Below are positions 26,774 to 35,113 of a stretch of DNA of 64,000 nucleotides, one piece after another. The stretch's first letter is position 1, and every line of letters starts with the position of its first letter. Location: positions 62,001-126,000 of the forward strand of contig NZ_QAOX01000012.1 in assembly GCF_003050935.1 (NCBI RefSeq), given 5' to 3'. Source of the stretch: Luteibacter sp. OK325 (GTDB lineage Bacteria > Pseudomonadota > Gammaproteobacteria > Xanthomonadales > Rhodanobacteraceae). Both the position numbers and the translations under genes were made by a program. The notes below the pieces were generated by a model that saw only the letters and a list, made by a program, of their open reading frames with translations, did no database searches and had not been told where the DNA came from.

Positions 26774-28006
26774 CTACCACTTGCCGATGACACCAAAGTC
26801 CAGGGTCACGCCGTTGTCGACGCTACCGATCTGAAGGCGGTGATCGTTTCCAAACAGATCTCGAAGGATGACATTCCTGCGATTTACATCGTTCGCATCG
26901 TGATCCTTCTCGCCGCTCTTCCCGCTCCAATAGAACTGACGGTGTTCGTCAAAGACGTGATACAAGAAATTGATGGCTCCCGCCTCGAACGTCTGTGTCC
27001 TTCCCATCGTTCCATATACGGAAATGTTGGTAGATCCCCGACTTTGGCCCTCGGCACCTTCTCGCCGACTTAGATCTCGGGTGAGGAAGTCCGGAACGTC
27101 GAAGAAATATTCTCTCCCATACTCGCCAGTTTCGTGGAGACAAGTCGTGAACATTCCCTCCCATTTTTTGAGGGAGCGATCTTTGGTTTCGCCATGATCG
27201 GCGTAGACATTAACGTAGCCGCCCACTGTACTGCTGCTGTCAGCAATTCGCAGGAGATCGATCTTCTGACCTGGGTTGGGATACTCGAATGTGATGCGCT
27301 TGTTCCACACAGTGAAGTATTCCAGGCCACTGTGATTGTATTCGGTGGTCGTTGTGTGAAAGTACGCAGCACCCAGGTTCCACGTGGCGGGATAGATGTT
27401 TACGCCACTATTGAAGCCGCTCGCTGCGGTGGTGATTTCGCTGCCAAGAGGCGGCGTGATCGCAACGGCTATGGTCTCGGCGCTTGTTGCGGTCGTTCGG
27501 ATCCAGAGATCAACCGTCACGGTGTTCTCGGCCACAGGCGCGTCGTCATCTGAACTGCTCGACCATGCGTCCAGCTGAGGCCCCGGAATGACGGATCCGT
27601 CGTACTTGTAGGTCCGATCTTCCGCCACGTCGAGATACCAGTCCGACGGAACCACTCCTCCGCCGTCATACCGCACCAGCCTTATCCTCTCTGCTAATTC
27701 GGAAGCCGGGACGGGAACAAATTCACCGTCCAGCCGAGGCGATATGATCACCCTGATATGAACTTGTTGCCTGCCGTTAGCAAACACTTTCGATTGTACG
27801 ACTCCTCCAGCGTTTCCGGATGCCGTGGGCGGAAACAGAATGTAAAAATCGGACGCGGAACTCCAGCTAGTAGCGCGTGAATGGCGCGGTCCGATTGCGC
27901 CCTCCACGCGGGGCTCTTCTTTCGAATCGAATTGCTCGATCGTCTCTTCCGTCGTGGATTCGGTCGCCCTGGTTTCCTTGCGGGTCGAACGCCTGATGAT
28001 GCTCAC
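26774..28006 (-). CDS. Unknown protein heading the RHS gene run
   Basis: 410 aa with no signal peptide. The first 45 residues are polar and Arg/Glu/Thr-rich, and the rest looks beta-rich with many aromatic residues. The segment NGRQQVHIRV followed by DG and SELAERIRL parallels the next gene, implying a shared domain. The GTG start at 28006 uses the same 29-bp leader as its paralogue. AT-richer than surrounding core genes. First gene of a minus-strand run that continues with the paralogue and the two RHS genes. Function not recognised. Confidence 0.75.
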   Translation of the reverse strand: MSIIRRSTRKETRATESTTEETIEQFDSKEEPRVEGAIGPRHSRATSWSSASDFYILFPPTASGNAGGVVQSKVFANGRQQVHIRVIISPRLDGEFVPVPASELAERIRLVRYDGGGVVPSDWYLDVAEDRTYKYDGSVIPGPQLDAWSSSSDDDAPVAENTVTVDLWIRTTATSAETIAVAITPPLGSEITTAASGFNSGVNIYPATWNLGAAYFHTTTTEYNHSGLEYFTVWNKRITFEYPNPGQKIDLLRIADSSSTVGGYVNVYADHGETKDRSLKKWEGMFTTCLHETGEYGREYFFDVPDFLTRDLSRREGAEGQSRGSTNISVYGTMGRTQTFEAGAINFLYHVFDEHRQFYWSGKSGEKDHDANDVNRRNVILRDLFGNDHRLQIGSVDNGVTLDFGVIGKW

Positions 28007-28046
28007 TCTGAACCTCCTGGAATGCGAGAGTGTGATGTCGCATTCC
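28004..28046 (-). promoter_or_regulatory. Structured ribosome-binding leader, copy 1, with a competing upstream stem
   Basis: The same 29-bp element as at the next gene (28004-28032): CACTCT/AGAGTG arms, AGGAGG in the loop, GTG start in the 3' arm. Here a further 9-bp inverted repeat GGAATGCGA/TCGCATTCC (28019-28027/28038-28046) can form a stem immediately 5' of AGGAGG. The loop of that stem contains CACTC, complementary to the start region, so a pseudoknot or switch between two folds is possible. The downstream copy lacks a clear version of this extra stem. Confidence 0.55.
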
Positions 28047-28191
28047 GAGTCTCCCTCGCGCTGAGTGGCCCTGCAATAGCCCGACCGCCGCGGGCCTGCA
28101 CAAATCGTTAGTCAATATCGGCAGCGGAATCTCCATCTCGAGCACCGGGCAGACTTTTCCGTTAGAGCGCATTCCGTGGCAGGATCGCCCC

Positions 28192-29163
28192 ATGCGCACC
28201 GATTACCTCATCCGCCCCATCGAGCCCCGCGACGATGCCGACATGGCCGCCGTGATCCGCAACGTCATGCCTGAATTCGGCGCCGACGGCCCCGGATTCG
28301 CCATCCACGATCCGGAAGTGGATGGCCTGTCCGGTGCGTATGCCCGGCCACGCCATGCCTACTTCGTTGTCGAGAAAGAAGGCCACGCCATCGGCGGCGC
28401 GGGTATCGCCCCACTGGAAGGCGGCGACGAGGACACCTGCGAACTGCGCAAGATGTACTTCCTGCCCAAGGCACGCGGCATCGGCGCGGCCTCGCGGCTC
28501 ATGCGCCGCTGCCTGGACGCGGCACGCCGTGCCGGCTTCCAGCGCATTTACCTGGAGACACTGACCGGCATGGACGCGGCCCAGGTGCTTTACCTGCGCC
28601 ACGGCTTCGCGCGCATCGAGGCGCCGATGGGTGGCACCGGGCACTTCAGCTGCGACCGTTTTTTCCTGCGCCATCTCAACGACGGTGATCTGATCGTCGC
28701 GCCGGAGCCGCCTACCCTGCTGTTCGCGATCGACGATCCGGGGCGCGACGATGTGTTGCCGCTGATCGAGCAGCTGCATGGTTACCTCTCCGACCTGTAC
28801 CACCAGCCGCTGCCCCAGCATGTGGGCGTGGAAAGCCTGCGGCAGCCACACGTGACCTTCATGACGGCACGCGTCGATGGCACACCGCTGGCCTGCGGCG
28901 CCGGGGTCGATCACGGTGACTACGTGGAACTGAAGTACATGTACGTCGTGCCGGCGTGTCGGGGCATGGGGCTGGGCAAGGAGATGCTCGAAGCCCTCGA
29001 GGACCAGGTACGGGCGGCGGGCGGCACGAAGGTGAAGCTGGAGACCGGCACGGCGCAGACCGAATCGATCGAACTCTACGAGCGCTCCGGCTATCGCCGC
29101 TGCCCTCCGTTCGGCGATCATCACGCCCATCCCGCCAGCATCTTCATGGAAAAACCGCTTTGA
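28192..29163 (+). CDS. Tandem two-domain GNAT acetyltransferase
   Basis: 323 aa with two GNAT folds. Domain 1 (about 1-160) has the acetyl-CoA loop segment YFLPKARGIGAASRLM; domain 2 (about 168-323) has MYVVPACRGMGLGKEMLEALE and the closing YERSGYRR. Each carries the Q/RxxGxG/A loop, so both could bind acetyl-CoA. Substrate unknown. It is divergent from the RHS run and overlaps the next acetyltransferase by four bases (TTGA). A fused pair of this kind may act as an intramolecular dimer. Confidence 0.85.
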   Translation: MRTDYLIRPIEPRDDADMAAVIRNVMPEFGADGPGFAIHDPEVDGLSGAYARPRHAYFVVEKEGHAIGGAGIAPLEGGDEDTCELRKMYFLPKARGIGAASRLMRRCLDAARRAGFQRIYLETLTGMDAAQVLYLRHGFARIEAPMGGTGHFSCDRFFLRHLNDGDLIVAPEPPTLLFAIDDPGRDDVLPLIEQLHGYLSDLYHQPLPQHVGVESLRQPHVTFMTARVDGTPLACGAGVDHGDYVELKYMYVVPACRGMGLGKEMLEALEDQVRAAGGTKVKLETGTAQTESIELYERSGYRRCPPFGDHHAHPASIFMEKPL

Positions 29164-29729
29164 TCCGCATCGCCACCGAGGCAGACGCCGCCGCCTGCCA
29201 CGCCATTTACGCGCCCATCGTCCAGAGCAGCGCGATCACCTTCGAGACGGATCTGCCCGGCGAAGAGGCGATGCGCGGGCGCATCCTTACGCGTCTCGCC
29301 ACCCACCCTTGGCTGGTCTGGGAAGAAAACGGCGAAGTGCTCGCGTACGCTTACGGCGGCCGCTTCCGCGAACGCGCGGCCTACGACTGGATCGCCGAGA
29401 CCTCGATCTACGTGCACGAGAACGCACGCCGTCGCGGCATCGCCCGGCGTCTCTACGGCGCCCTCCTCGGCGCCATGCGCCTGCAAGGGATCAACCAGGC
29501 CGTGGGCGTGATCACGCTGCCTGGGGCGACCAGCGTGGCCATGCATGAGGCCATGGGGTTTGCGCCTGCGGGCGTCTGGCCCAAAGCCGGTTACAAGCTC
29601 AGCCAATGGTGGGACGTGGGCGTGTGGAGCCTGTTCCTGTCGGAGCCCGAGACGCCGCCGGTGGCAGTGATTCCGTTTGCGCAGCTGGCGGCTTCCGGGG
29701 CGATGGATCGGTTCCTCCAGAACCTCTGA
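29160..29729 (+). CDS. GNAT acetyltransferase, phosphinothricin/methionine sulfoximine type
   Basis: 189 aa of the PAT family: IRIATEADAAACHAIYAPIV, SSAITFET, YAYGGRFRERAAYDW, TSIYVHENARRRGIARRLY (acetyl-CoA loop), and GFAPAGVWPKAGYKLSQWWDV. These match N-acetyltransferases acting on glutamate analogues such as phosphinothricin or methionine sulfoximine; the physiological substrate here is open. The start is a TTG at 29160 overlapping the previous stop, because no ATG or GTG exists at the family start; translational coupling is likely. Confidence 0.85.
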   Translation: MIRIATEADAAACHAIYAPIVQSSAITFETDLPGEEAMRGRILTRLATHPWLVWEENGEVLAYAYGGRFRERAAYDWIAETSIYVHENARRRGIARRLYGALLGAMRLQGINQAVGVITLPGATSVAMHEAMGFAPAGVWPKAGYKLSQWWDVGVWSLFLSEPETPPVAVIPFAQLAASGAMDRFLQNL

Positions 29730-29746
29730 CCCTGCGCTTATTTGTT

Positions 29747-29825
29747 GTGGGAGCCGATTCATCGGCGATCCCCGGCAGCGGGCCAACTTGCGTCAAGCAC
29801 CCATCGCCGCTGAAGCGGCTCCCAC
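29747..29825. repeat. REP-like inverted pair with conserved spacer
   Basis: Forward unit 29747-29768 (core GCCGATTCATCGGC) and inverted unit 29804-29825 (core GCCGCTGAAGCGGC) around a spacer containing CCGGCAGCGGGCCA. The same spacer motif recurs at the 62.5-kb element, so the whole 80-bp block appears to be the repeat. It lies between the acetyltransferase and dehydrogenase genes. Confidence 0.8.
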
Positions 29826-29942
29826 ACCAAGCCCCCTGCCCCTGCGCCGCCGCGCCTGCGCTCCTGCCGCGGCGCGGCAAGCCGCGCGGGGCGGGGCTCG
29901 GCTAAGATTGGCTTCTTTGCCAGTCGTACCAGCGGAGTATTC

Positions 29943-30710
29943 ATGCAGCTCGAACAGGTCAGGGCCGTCATCACCGGCGGCGCATCCGGTCTCGGCCACG
30001 CCGTGGCGCAGCGTCTCGTCGCTGCCGGCGCGAAGGTCGCCCTCTTCGACGTGAACGAAGAGAAGGGCCATGCGGCCGCCGCCGCCCTCGGCAAGAATGC
30101 GAGTTTCCAGCGCACCGACGTCACCTCCGAAGAAGGCGTGACCGCCAACATCGCCGCCGCCCAGGCCGCGATGGGCGGCCTGAACGTGGTCGTCAACTGC
30201 GCCGGCATCCTCGGCGCCGGCCGCGTGCTTGGCAAGGAAGGCCCGATGCCGCTGTCGACCTTTTCGGGCACCGTCATGGTGAACCTCGTTGGCAGCTTCA
30301 ACGTGGCCAAGGCCGCTGCGCAGCTCATCCAGGCCAATGCGGCCGGTGAAGACGGCGAGCGCGGTGTCATCATCAACACGGCCTCGGTGGCCGCCTACGA
30401 AGGCCAGATCGGCCAGGCCGCCTACTCCGCCTCCAAGGGCGGTGTGGTCGGCATGACGCTGCCGATGGCACGCGAACTGGCACGCTTCGGCATTCGTGTG
30501 AACACCATCGCGCCGGGCATCTTCTGGACGCCCATGGTCGACGGCATGCCGCCGGCCGTTCAGGAATCGCTGTCCGCCTCGATCCCGTTCCCGTCGCGCC
30601 TGGGCCGGCCGGAAGAGTTTGCCGACACCGTGGCCTTCATCATCAACAGCCGCTATCTCAATGGCGAAACGATCCGCCTCGACGGCGCGGTTCGCCTCGC
30701 TCCGAAGTGA
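29943..30710 (+). CDS. SDR family 3-hydroxyacyl-CoA dehydrogenase (HSD10-like)
   Basis: 255 aa, classical short-chain dehydrogenase. NAD-binding GGASGLG at residues 12-18, an acidic residue at the end of strand 2 (LFDVNEEK) favouring NAD, NCAGIL, catalytic Ser in INTASVAAYEG and YSASKGG (Tyr/Lys). The end NGETIRLDGAVRLAPK is typical of type II 3-hydroxyacyl-CoA dehydrogenases used in branched-chain or fatty acid oxidation. The precise acyl substrate is not determinable. Confidence 0.88.
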   Translation: MQLEQVRAVITGGASGLGHAVAQRLVAAGAKVALFDVNEEKGHAAAAALGKNASFQRTDVTSEEGVTANIAAAQAAMGGLNVVVNCAGILGAGRVLGKEGPMPLSTFSGTVMVNLVGSFNVAKAAAQLIQANAAGEDGERGVIINTASVAAYEGQIGQAAYSASKGGVVGMTLPMARELARFGIRVNTIAPGIFWTPMVDGMPPAVQESLSASIPFPSRLGRPEEFADTVAFIINSRYLNGETIRLDGAVRLAPK

Positions 30711-30755
30711 TCGGTTCCAACGTCATCCACTCCAAAGACATCGAAGTCGAACGCC

Positions 30756-31322
30756 ATGAAAGCATCTGATGTGAAGAAAGGTAATGTCGTCGAGCACGAC
30801 GGCACCGTATACCAGGTCCGCGATATCGAACGCAGCTCGCCCTCGGCGCGCGGCGGCAACGTGACCTTCCGGTTCACGCTGTACTCGATCCCGGGCCAGC
30901 GCAAGTTCGACCTCAGCCTGCGTGCCGAAGACGAACTCAAGGAAGTGAGTCTCGAGCGCCGCCAGGCGAAGTTTTCGTACATGGACGGCGACAATTTCGT
31001 CTTCATGGACGACGAGGATTACACCCAGTACACGCTCGGTCCCGACGTGGTGGGCGAGAACGCCGGTTATGTCGTCGAGGATCTCGAGGGTTACTACGTG
31101 CAGGTCATGGACGAAGCGCCGATCGGCCTGCAGGTTCCGACCTCGGTCGTCCTGGTCGTGACCGACACGGCGCCGGAGCTGAAGGGTTCCAGCGCGACCA
31201 AGCGCAACAAGCCGGCCAAGCTGCAGACCGGCATCGAAGTGCAGGTTCCCGAGTACATCACCAACGGCGAGAAGGTGACGGTGAACACGCTCACCGGCGA
31301 ATTCGCGGGCCGCGCTTCGTGA
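30756..31322 (+). CDS. efpL: EfpL (YeiP), elongation factor P-like protein
   Basis: 188 aa with the three beta-barrel domains of EF-P. The tip loop reads SSPSARGGN, with Arg32 where EF-P has its modified lysine, and the family-specific [17 protein letters not shown] and [16 protein letters not shown] follow. EfpL helps ribosomes through stalling peptide motifs without needing the EpmAB modification. A separate canonical efp lies at 58.7 kb. Four bases before the FUSC transporter gene. Confidence 0.93.
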   Translation: MKASDVKKGNVVEHDGTVYQVRDIERSSPSARGGNVTFRFTLYSIPGQRKFDLSLRAEDELKEVSLERRQAKFSYMDGDNFVFMDDEDYTQYTLGPDVVGENAGYVVEDLEGYYVQVMDEAPIGLQVPTSVVLVVTDTAPELKGSSATKRNKPAKLQTGIEVQVPEYITNGEKVTVNTLTGEFAGRAS

Positions 31323-31326
31323 TCAC

Positions 31327-33396
31327 ATGACCAAGAGCTATTCGTTCCGCGCCAGCGTCATCGACACGTTGATTCGGACGAAGCGACCGGATGTCCCCAT
31401 GCGGGTCGCATTGCGCAACACCGCTGCGGTGGTGTTGCCGCTCGCTGCCGGCATGTATACCGGGTATCCACAAGTCGGCATCGGCATCGCCGCCGGTGCG
31501 CTCGACACCATGTTCTCGGACCAGCCCGGTCCGTACCAGCAACGCCTGAATCGGCTTTTCCTCGCCGCGCTGGCGGCTGGCGTGGCCTCCCTCGTCGGCT
31601 TCGTGATCGGCGACGAGGTGCTGCCGATGTGCGTGGCCTGCGCACTGTGCGGCTTCTTTGGTGGCCTGCTCGTCGTGTTCGGCGCGGACATCGCCCGCGT
31701 GGGCATGACCAGCATGCTGCTGCTGGTGATCACGGCGGCCACGCCACAGGATATCCGCGGCGCGCTCTCCGGCGGCGGGCTGATTTTCGCCGGCGGCATG
31801 CTCCTTGCCGTGTTTTCCATCGCGGCATGGCCGCTGCAACGCTATCGGCCGGAACGGGCCGCGCTCGCCCTTGTCTATCGCGGCCTCGCCGACCTCGCGC
31901 GCAAGCCGCACAAGGATGGCGAAGCGCCGGGTATCACCGATGCGATGAACGCCCTGCAGCTCACCCTGCTCGGCCGTCACCACGCGCATGGCCGCGCGAT
32001 GGAGGCCTTCCGCGTGTTGTTGGAACTGGCCGAGCGCATTCGCCTCGAGCTCGTCGCCATGGCCGAGCTCGAAGTGAAACGCGAATCGATGGCCGAGATG
32101 TTCCGCAACGACGCCGCCCGCGTCCTTACCGCCACGGCGGATGCGCTCGACGCGGCAGAGCCACCGCAGCGTGCCGAACGTGCCCTGGCCACCTTGCAGG
32201 CGAGCGAACGGGCGTTGCTCGCCGGCTCGACCGGCACGGGGGTGGGTGCCCATATCCAGGCTTTGTCCGGGCAGCTCGCCGCCGTGGTCCGCAATACGAA
32301 CTGGGCCGGCAGCCGCGGTGAAGAACGCGCCCAGCGTGCGGAAACCAGCCTTCCCGACACCTTGCGCAGCGCCTCGCCGCTGGCCACCCTGCGCGCGAAC
32401 ATCACCCCGCATTCGGTGGCCTTCCGCCACGCCGTGCGCTGCGCGGTGGTGCTCACGCTCGCCTTCGCGGTGTCGCGTTACTTCCACCTGCCGCACGGAT
32501 ACTGGTTGCCGATGACCGCCGCGATCGTGCTGCGTCCGGACTTCGCGGCGACCTTCAATTTTGGCCTGCTGCGCGTCGTCGGTACCGTGCTCGGGCTGAT
32601 GCTGACCACCTTCGTGCTGCGACTGACACCGGACGTCGTCTGGGCGCATATCGCCGTGATGGGCGTGCTTTGCGTGGCCTTCCGCTATCTCGCCGTCGCC
32701 CATTACGGCATCGCCGTGGCCGCACTGACCGGAACCGTGGTCGTGCTGCTTTCGTTCGAAGGTGTCGACCCGTTCAACGCGATGTTCGATCGCGTGCTCA
32801 ATACCGCGCTGGGTAGCGCCATGGCCCTGCTGGCCTATGTACTGTGGCCGTCGTGGGAGCGCAGCCGCGCGCGCATTGCGCTATCGGAAATGCTCTGCGC
32901 TTACGCGGACTACCTCGACACCCTGGTAGAACCGGCCGACCGCGGAACGCGCCACCAGGTGCGCAACGCGACGCGCACCGCGCGGACCAATGCCCAGGCC
33001 TCGGTCGACCGCCTGCGCGCCGAACCGGGTACGCCGGCGGTCCTGCAGGAACTGGCCGAAACGCTCTACGCCAACGGCAACCGCCTGGCCCGTACGGCAA
33101 TGACACTCGAAGCCCTGATCGATGTCGACGAGGTACCCGCGGAATGGGCCCACGTCGGACCCTTCATCCGCGAGGCCGCGATGGCCCTGCGCGCGCAGGG
33201 TGAGGCGCTCACGGTGGCGGAAGGTGCCACCGTACCGCCCGACCTGCGCCTGCACCAGCGAGCGCTGGTCCAGGCCCTGGCGCGGACGAAGGACCGGGAA
33301 CTGGCGGAGGCGATCGGACGCCTGACCGACCGCCTGACGGACAACGTGGATACGGTGGCGCACGTGGTGACGCGGCGTTCGGTGACCCCGGCCTGA
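31327..33396 (+). CDS. FUSC family inner-membrane transporter
   Basis: 689 aa. Two blocks of about five to six hydrophobic helices (residues 28-170 and 370-510) are separated by a helical cytoplasmic region, with a cytoplasmic C-terminal helical domain. This is the YccS/AaeB-like FUSC layout. Conserved features include GYWLPMTAAIVLRPDF at the start of the second block and the RVLNTALGSAMALLAY segment. Members export aromatic acids or related compounds, usually with a membrane fusion partner, which is not next to it. Substrate unknown. Confidence 0.85.
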   Translation: MTKSYSFRASVIDTLIRTKRPDVPMRVALRNTAAVVLPLAAGMYTGYPQVGIGIAAGALDTMFSDQPGPYQQRLNRLFLAALAAGVASLVGFVIGDEVLPMCVACALCGFFGGLLVVFGADIARVGMTSMLLLVITAATPQDIRGALSGGGLIFAGGMLLAVFSIAAWPLQRYRPERAALALVYRGLADLARKPHKDGEAPGITDAMNALQLTLLGRHHAHGRAMEAFRVLLELAERIRLELVAMAELEVKRESMAEMFRNDAARVLTATADALDAAEPPQRAERALATLQASERALLAGSTGTGVGAHIQALSGQLAAVVRNTNWAGSRGEERAQRAETSLPDTLRSASPLATLRANITPHSVAFRHAVRCAVVLTLAFAVSRYFHLPHGYWLPMTAAIVLRPDFAATFNFGLLRVVGTVLGLMLTTFVLRLTPDVVWAHIAVMGVLCVAFRYLAVAHYGIAVAALTGTVVVLLSFEGVDPFNAMFDRVLNTALGSAMALLAYVLWPSWERSRARIALSEMLCAYADYLDTLVEPADRGTRHQVRNATRTARTNAQASVDRLRAEPGTPAVLQELAETLYANGNRLARTAMTLEALIDVDEVPAEWAHVGPFIREAAMALRAQGEALTVAEGATVPPDLRLHQRALVQALARTKDRELAEAIGRLTDRLTDNVDTVAHVVTRRSVTPA

Positions 33397-33472
33397 TCGC
33401 GATCCGCCCGGCGACGTCGGGTTGCTGCACCGCGAGAGGCCCCGGCTCCCCGCCGGCGCTACACTCGGCTCC

Positions 33473-34498
33473 ATGCTGAAGATCGATACCCACGCGCACA
33501 TCCTGCCCCGTGACTGGCCCGATCTTGCGGCCCGCTACGGCGACGAACGCTTCCCGGTAATGACCCACTCCAGCGGTCACCACCGGATCTACAAGGACGG
33601 CCGGTTCTTCCGCGAAGTGTGGGAATCCGCATTCGATGCGGATCACCGCATCGCCGATTACGCGCGTTTCGGCGTGGGCGTGCAGGTGGTCTCCACGGTG
33701 CCGGTGATGTTCTCGTACTGGGCCAAGGGCTATCAGGCCCTGGAGCTGCACACCCATCTCAACGACGACATGGCCACGGTCTGCCAAACGCATCCGCGCC
33801 ACTATGCAGGTATCGGCACGGTGCCCCTGCAGTCGCCCTCGCTGGCGATTCGCGAGATGGAGCGCTGCATCGACGAACTCGGTCTGCAAGGCGTGCAGAT
33901 CGGTTCGCACTGCAACGACTGGAATCTCGATGCTCCCGAGCTGTTCCCGTTTTTCGAAGCCGCTGCGGACCTGGATGCCGCCGTGCTCGTGCACCCGTGG
34001 GACATGATGGGTGCCGAGACGATGCCCAAGTACTGGCTGCCCTGGCTGGTCGGCATGCCCGCCGAGCAGGCACGGGCTGCCTGTGCACTGATTTTTGGTG
34101 GCGTACTGGAACGCCTGCCGTCGCTGAAGATCATGCTCGCCCACGGTGGTGGCAGCTTCCCTTACTCCATCGGTCGTATCGAGCACGGCTTCCGCATGCG
34201 TCCGGACCTGGTTGCCACTGACAATGCGCGCAACCCCCGCGAGTATCTCTCGCGGCTGTATTTCGACTCCTGCGTGCACGACGACGCGGCACTGCGCTAC
34301 CTGCTCGAGGTGGCCGGCACCGAACGCGTCATGCTCGGCACCGACTACCCGTTCCCTCTGGGCGAGCAGGAGCCAGGCGCCGGCATCGAGGCCCTCGGAC
34401 TGGACGACACCTCCCGCGCCAGGCTGTTCCACGGCACGGCGCTGGAGTGGCTGGGCGTTCCGTTGTCGCGCTTCCAGACCATGTCCGCCGTGGCGTGA
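33473..34498 (+). CDS. 2-amino-3-carboxymuconate-6-semialdehyde decarboxylase (ACMSD)
   Basis: 341 aa amidohydrolase-fold decarboxylase. Metal ligands are visible as IDTHAHILP near the start, HPWDMMG in the middle, HGGGSFPY and GTDYPFPLGE near the end, all characteristic of ACMSD. It removes CO2 from the kynurenine-pathway intermediate ACMS and steers tryptophan carbon away from NAD synthesis. Kynureninase lies 0.6 kb downstream on the same strand, which supports the assignment. The ATG at 33473 fits the family start; a 17-codon extension is rejected. Confidence 0.9.
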   Translation: MLKIDTHAHILPRDWPDLAARYGDERFPVMTHSSGHHRIYKDGRFFREVWESAFDADHRIADYARFGVGVQVVSTVPVMFSYWAKGYQALELHTHLNDDMATVCQTHPRHYAGIGTVPLQSPSLAIREMERCIDELGLQGVQIGSHCNDWNLDAPELFPFFEAAADLDAAVLVHPWDMMGAETMPKYWLPWLVGMPAEQARAACALIFGGVLERLPSLKIMLAHGGGSFPYSIGRIEHGFRMRPDLVATDNARNPREYLSRLYFDSCVHDDAALRYLLEVAGTERVMLGTDYPFPLGEQEPGAGIEALGLDDTSRARLFHGTALEWLGVPLSRFQTMSAVA

Positions 34499-34596
34499 CG
34501 CAACGCACACTGTCACGGGCCATGGGCGGCAGGACGCTGTGCAAGAATGCCCGCGTTGCGCCGCGCTGCCGCGGCCTCTACGGGGAATCCTTAATC

Positions 34597-35094
34597 GTGA
34601 AGCGCCTCCTGCGTACCTTTTCGCTTGCCTTCCTGCTGGCCAGCCCTTTTGCGACGGCTGCCGATGTCTCCATGGCCGGCGGCGCCCTCCACGTGTCCGT
34701 CCCCGATACCTGGGTGCCGATCATGCAGTCCGAAGGCGAGACGGAGACCCAGGTGTTCCAGGTACCCGGCTCCAACGGGGCGGATGCGACCCTGGCGCGC
34801 GTCTCGATCACCCTTCAGCAGGTACCCAACCTCAACGGTTTCCAGCAGTTCTCGGGCAACATGCGCAGCCGCGCTTCCGGCCTGACGGAATATGCCGCGG
34901 GCAAGGCCACCTCGCCCACCGAGAATGTCTACACGGCGAAGGAAGGCAAGGTAAAGCTCGACTACTTCGAGCGTTATTTCTACAGTGGCGGCTATGCGAT
35001 CCAGCTCCGCTGCATCCGCCCCACCAGCGATGCCAGGTGGAATGCCTCGTTCGACAAGGGTTGCGCCGACGTCGCTGCCCGTATGCCCTCCTGA
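34597..35094 (+). CDS. Periplasmic protein of unknown function
   Basis: 165 aa. The GTG start at 34597 (after GGGGA) gives a clear signal peptide, MKRLLRTFSLAFLL with cleavage after FATAA. The mature part is beta-rich with two cysteines (QLRCIRP, DKGCADV) near the C-terminus, able to form a disulfide. No family recognised. It sits between the ACMSD and kynureninase genes, but a periplasmic protein is unlikely to act in the pathway itself. Confidence 0.72.
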   Translation: MKRLLRTFSLAFLLASPFATAADVSMAGGALHVSVPDTWVPIMQSEGETETQVFQVPGSNGADATLARVSITLQQVPNLNGFQQFSGNMRSRASGLTEYAAGKATSPTENVYTAKEGKVKLDYFERYFYSGGYAIQLRCIRPTSDARWNASFDKGCADVAARMPS

Positions 35095-35113
35095 TTCCCA
35101 AGGTAGTCAACGT

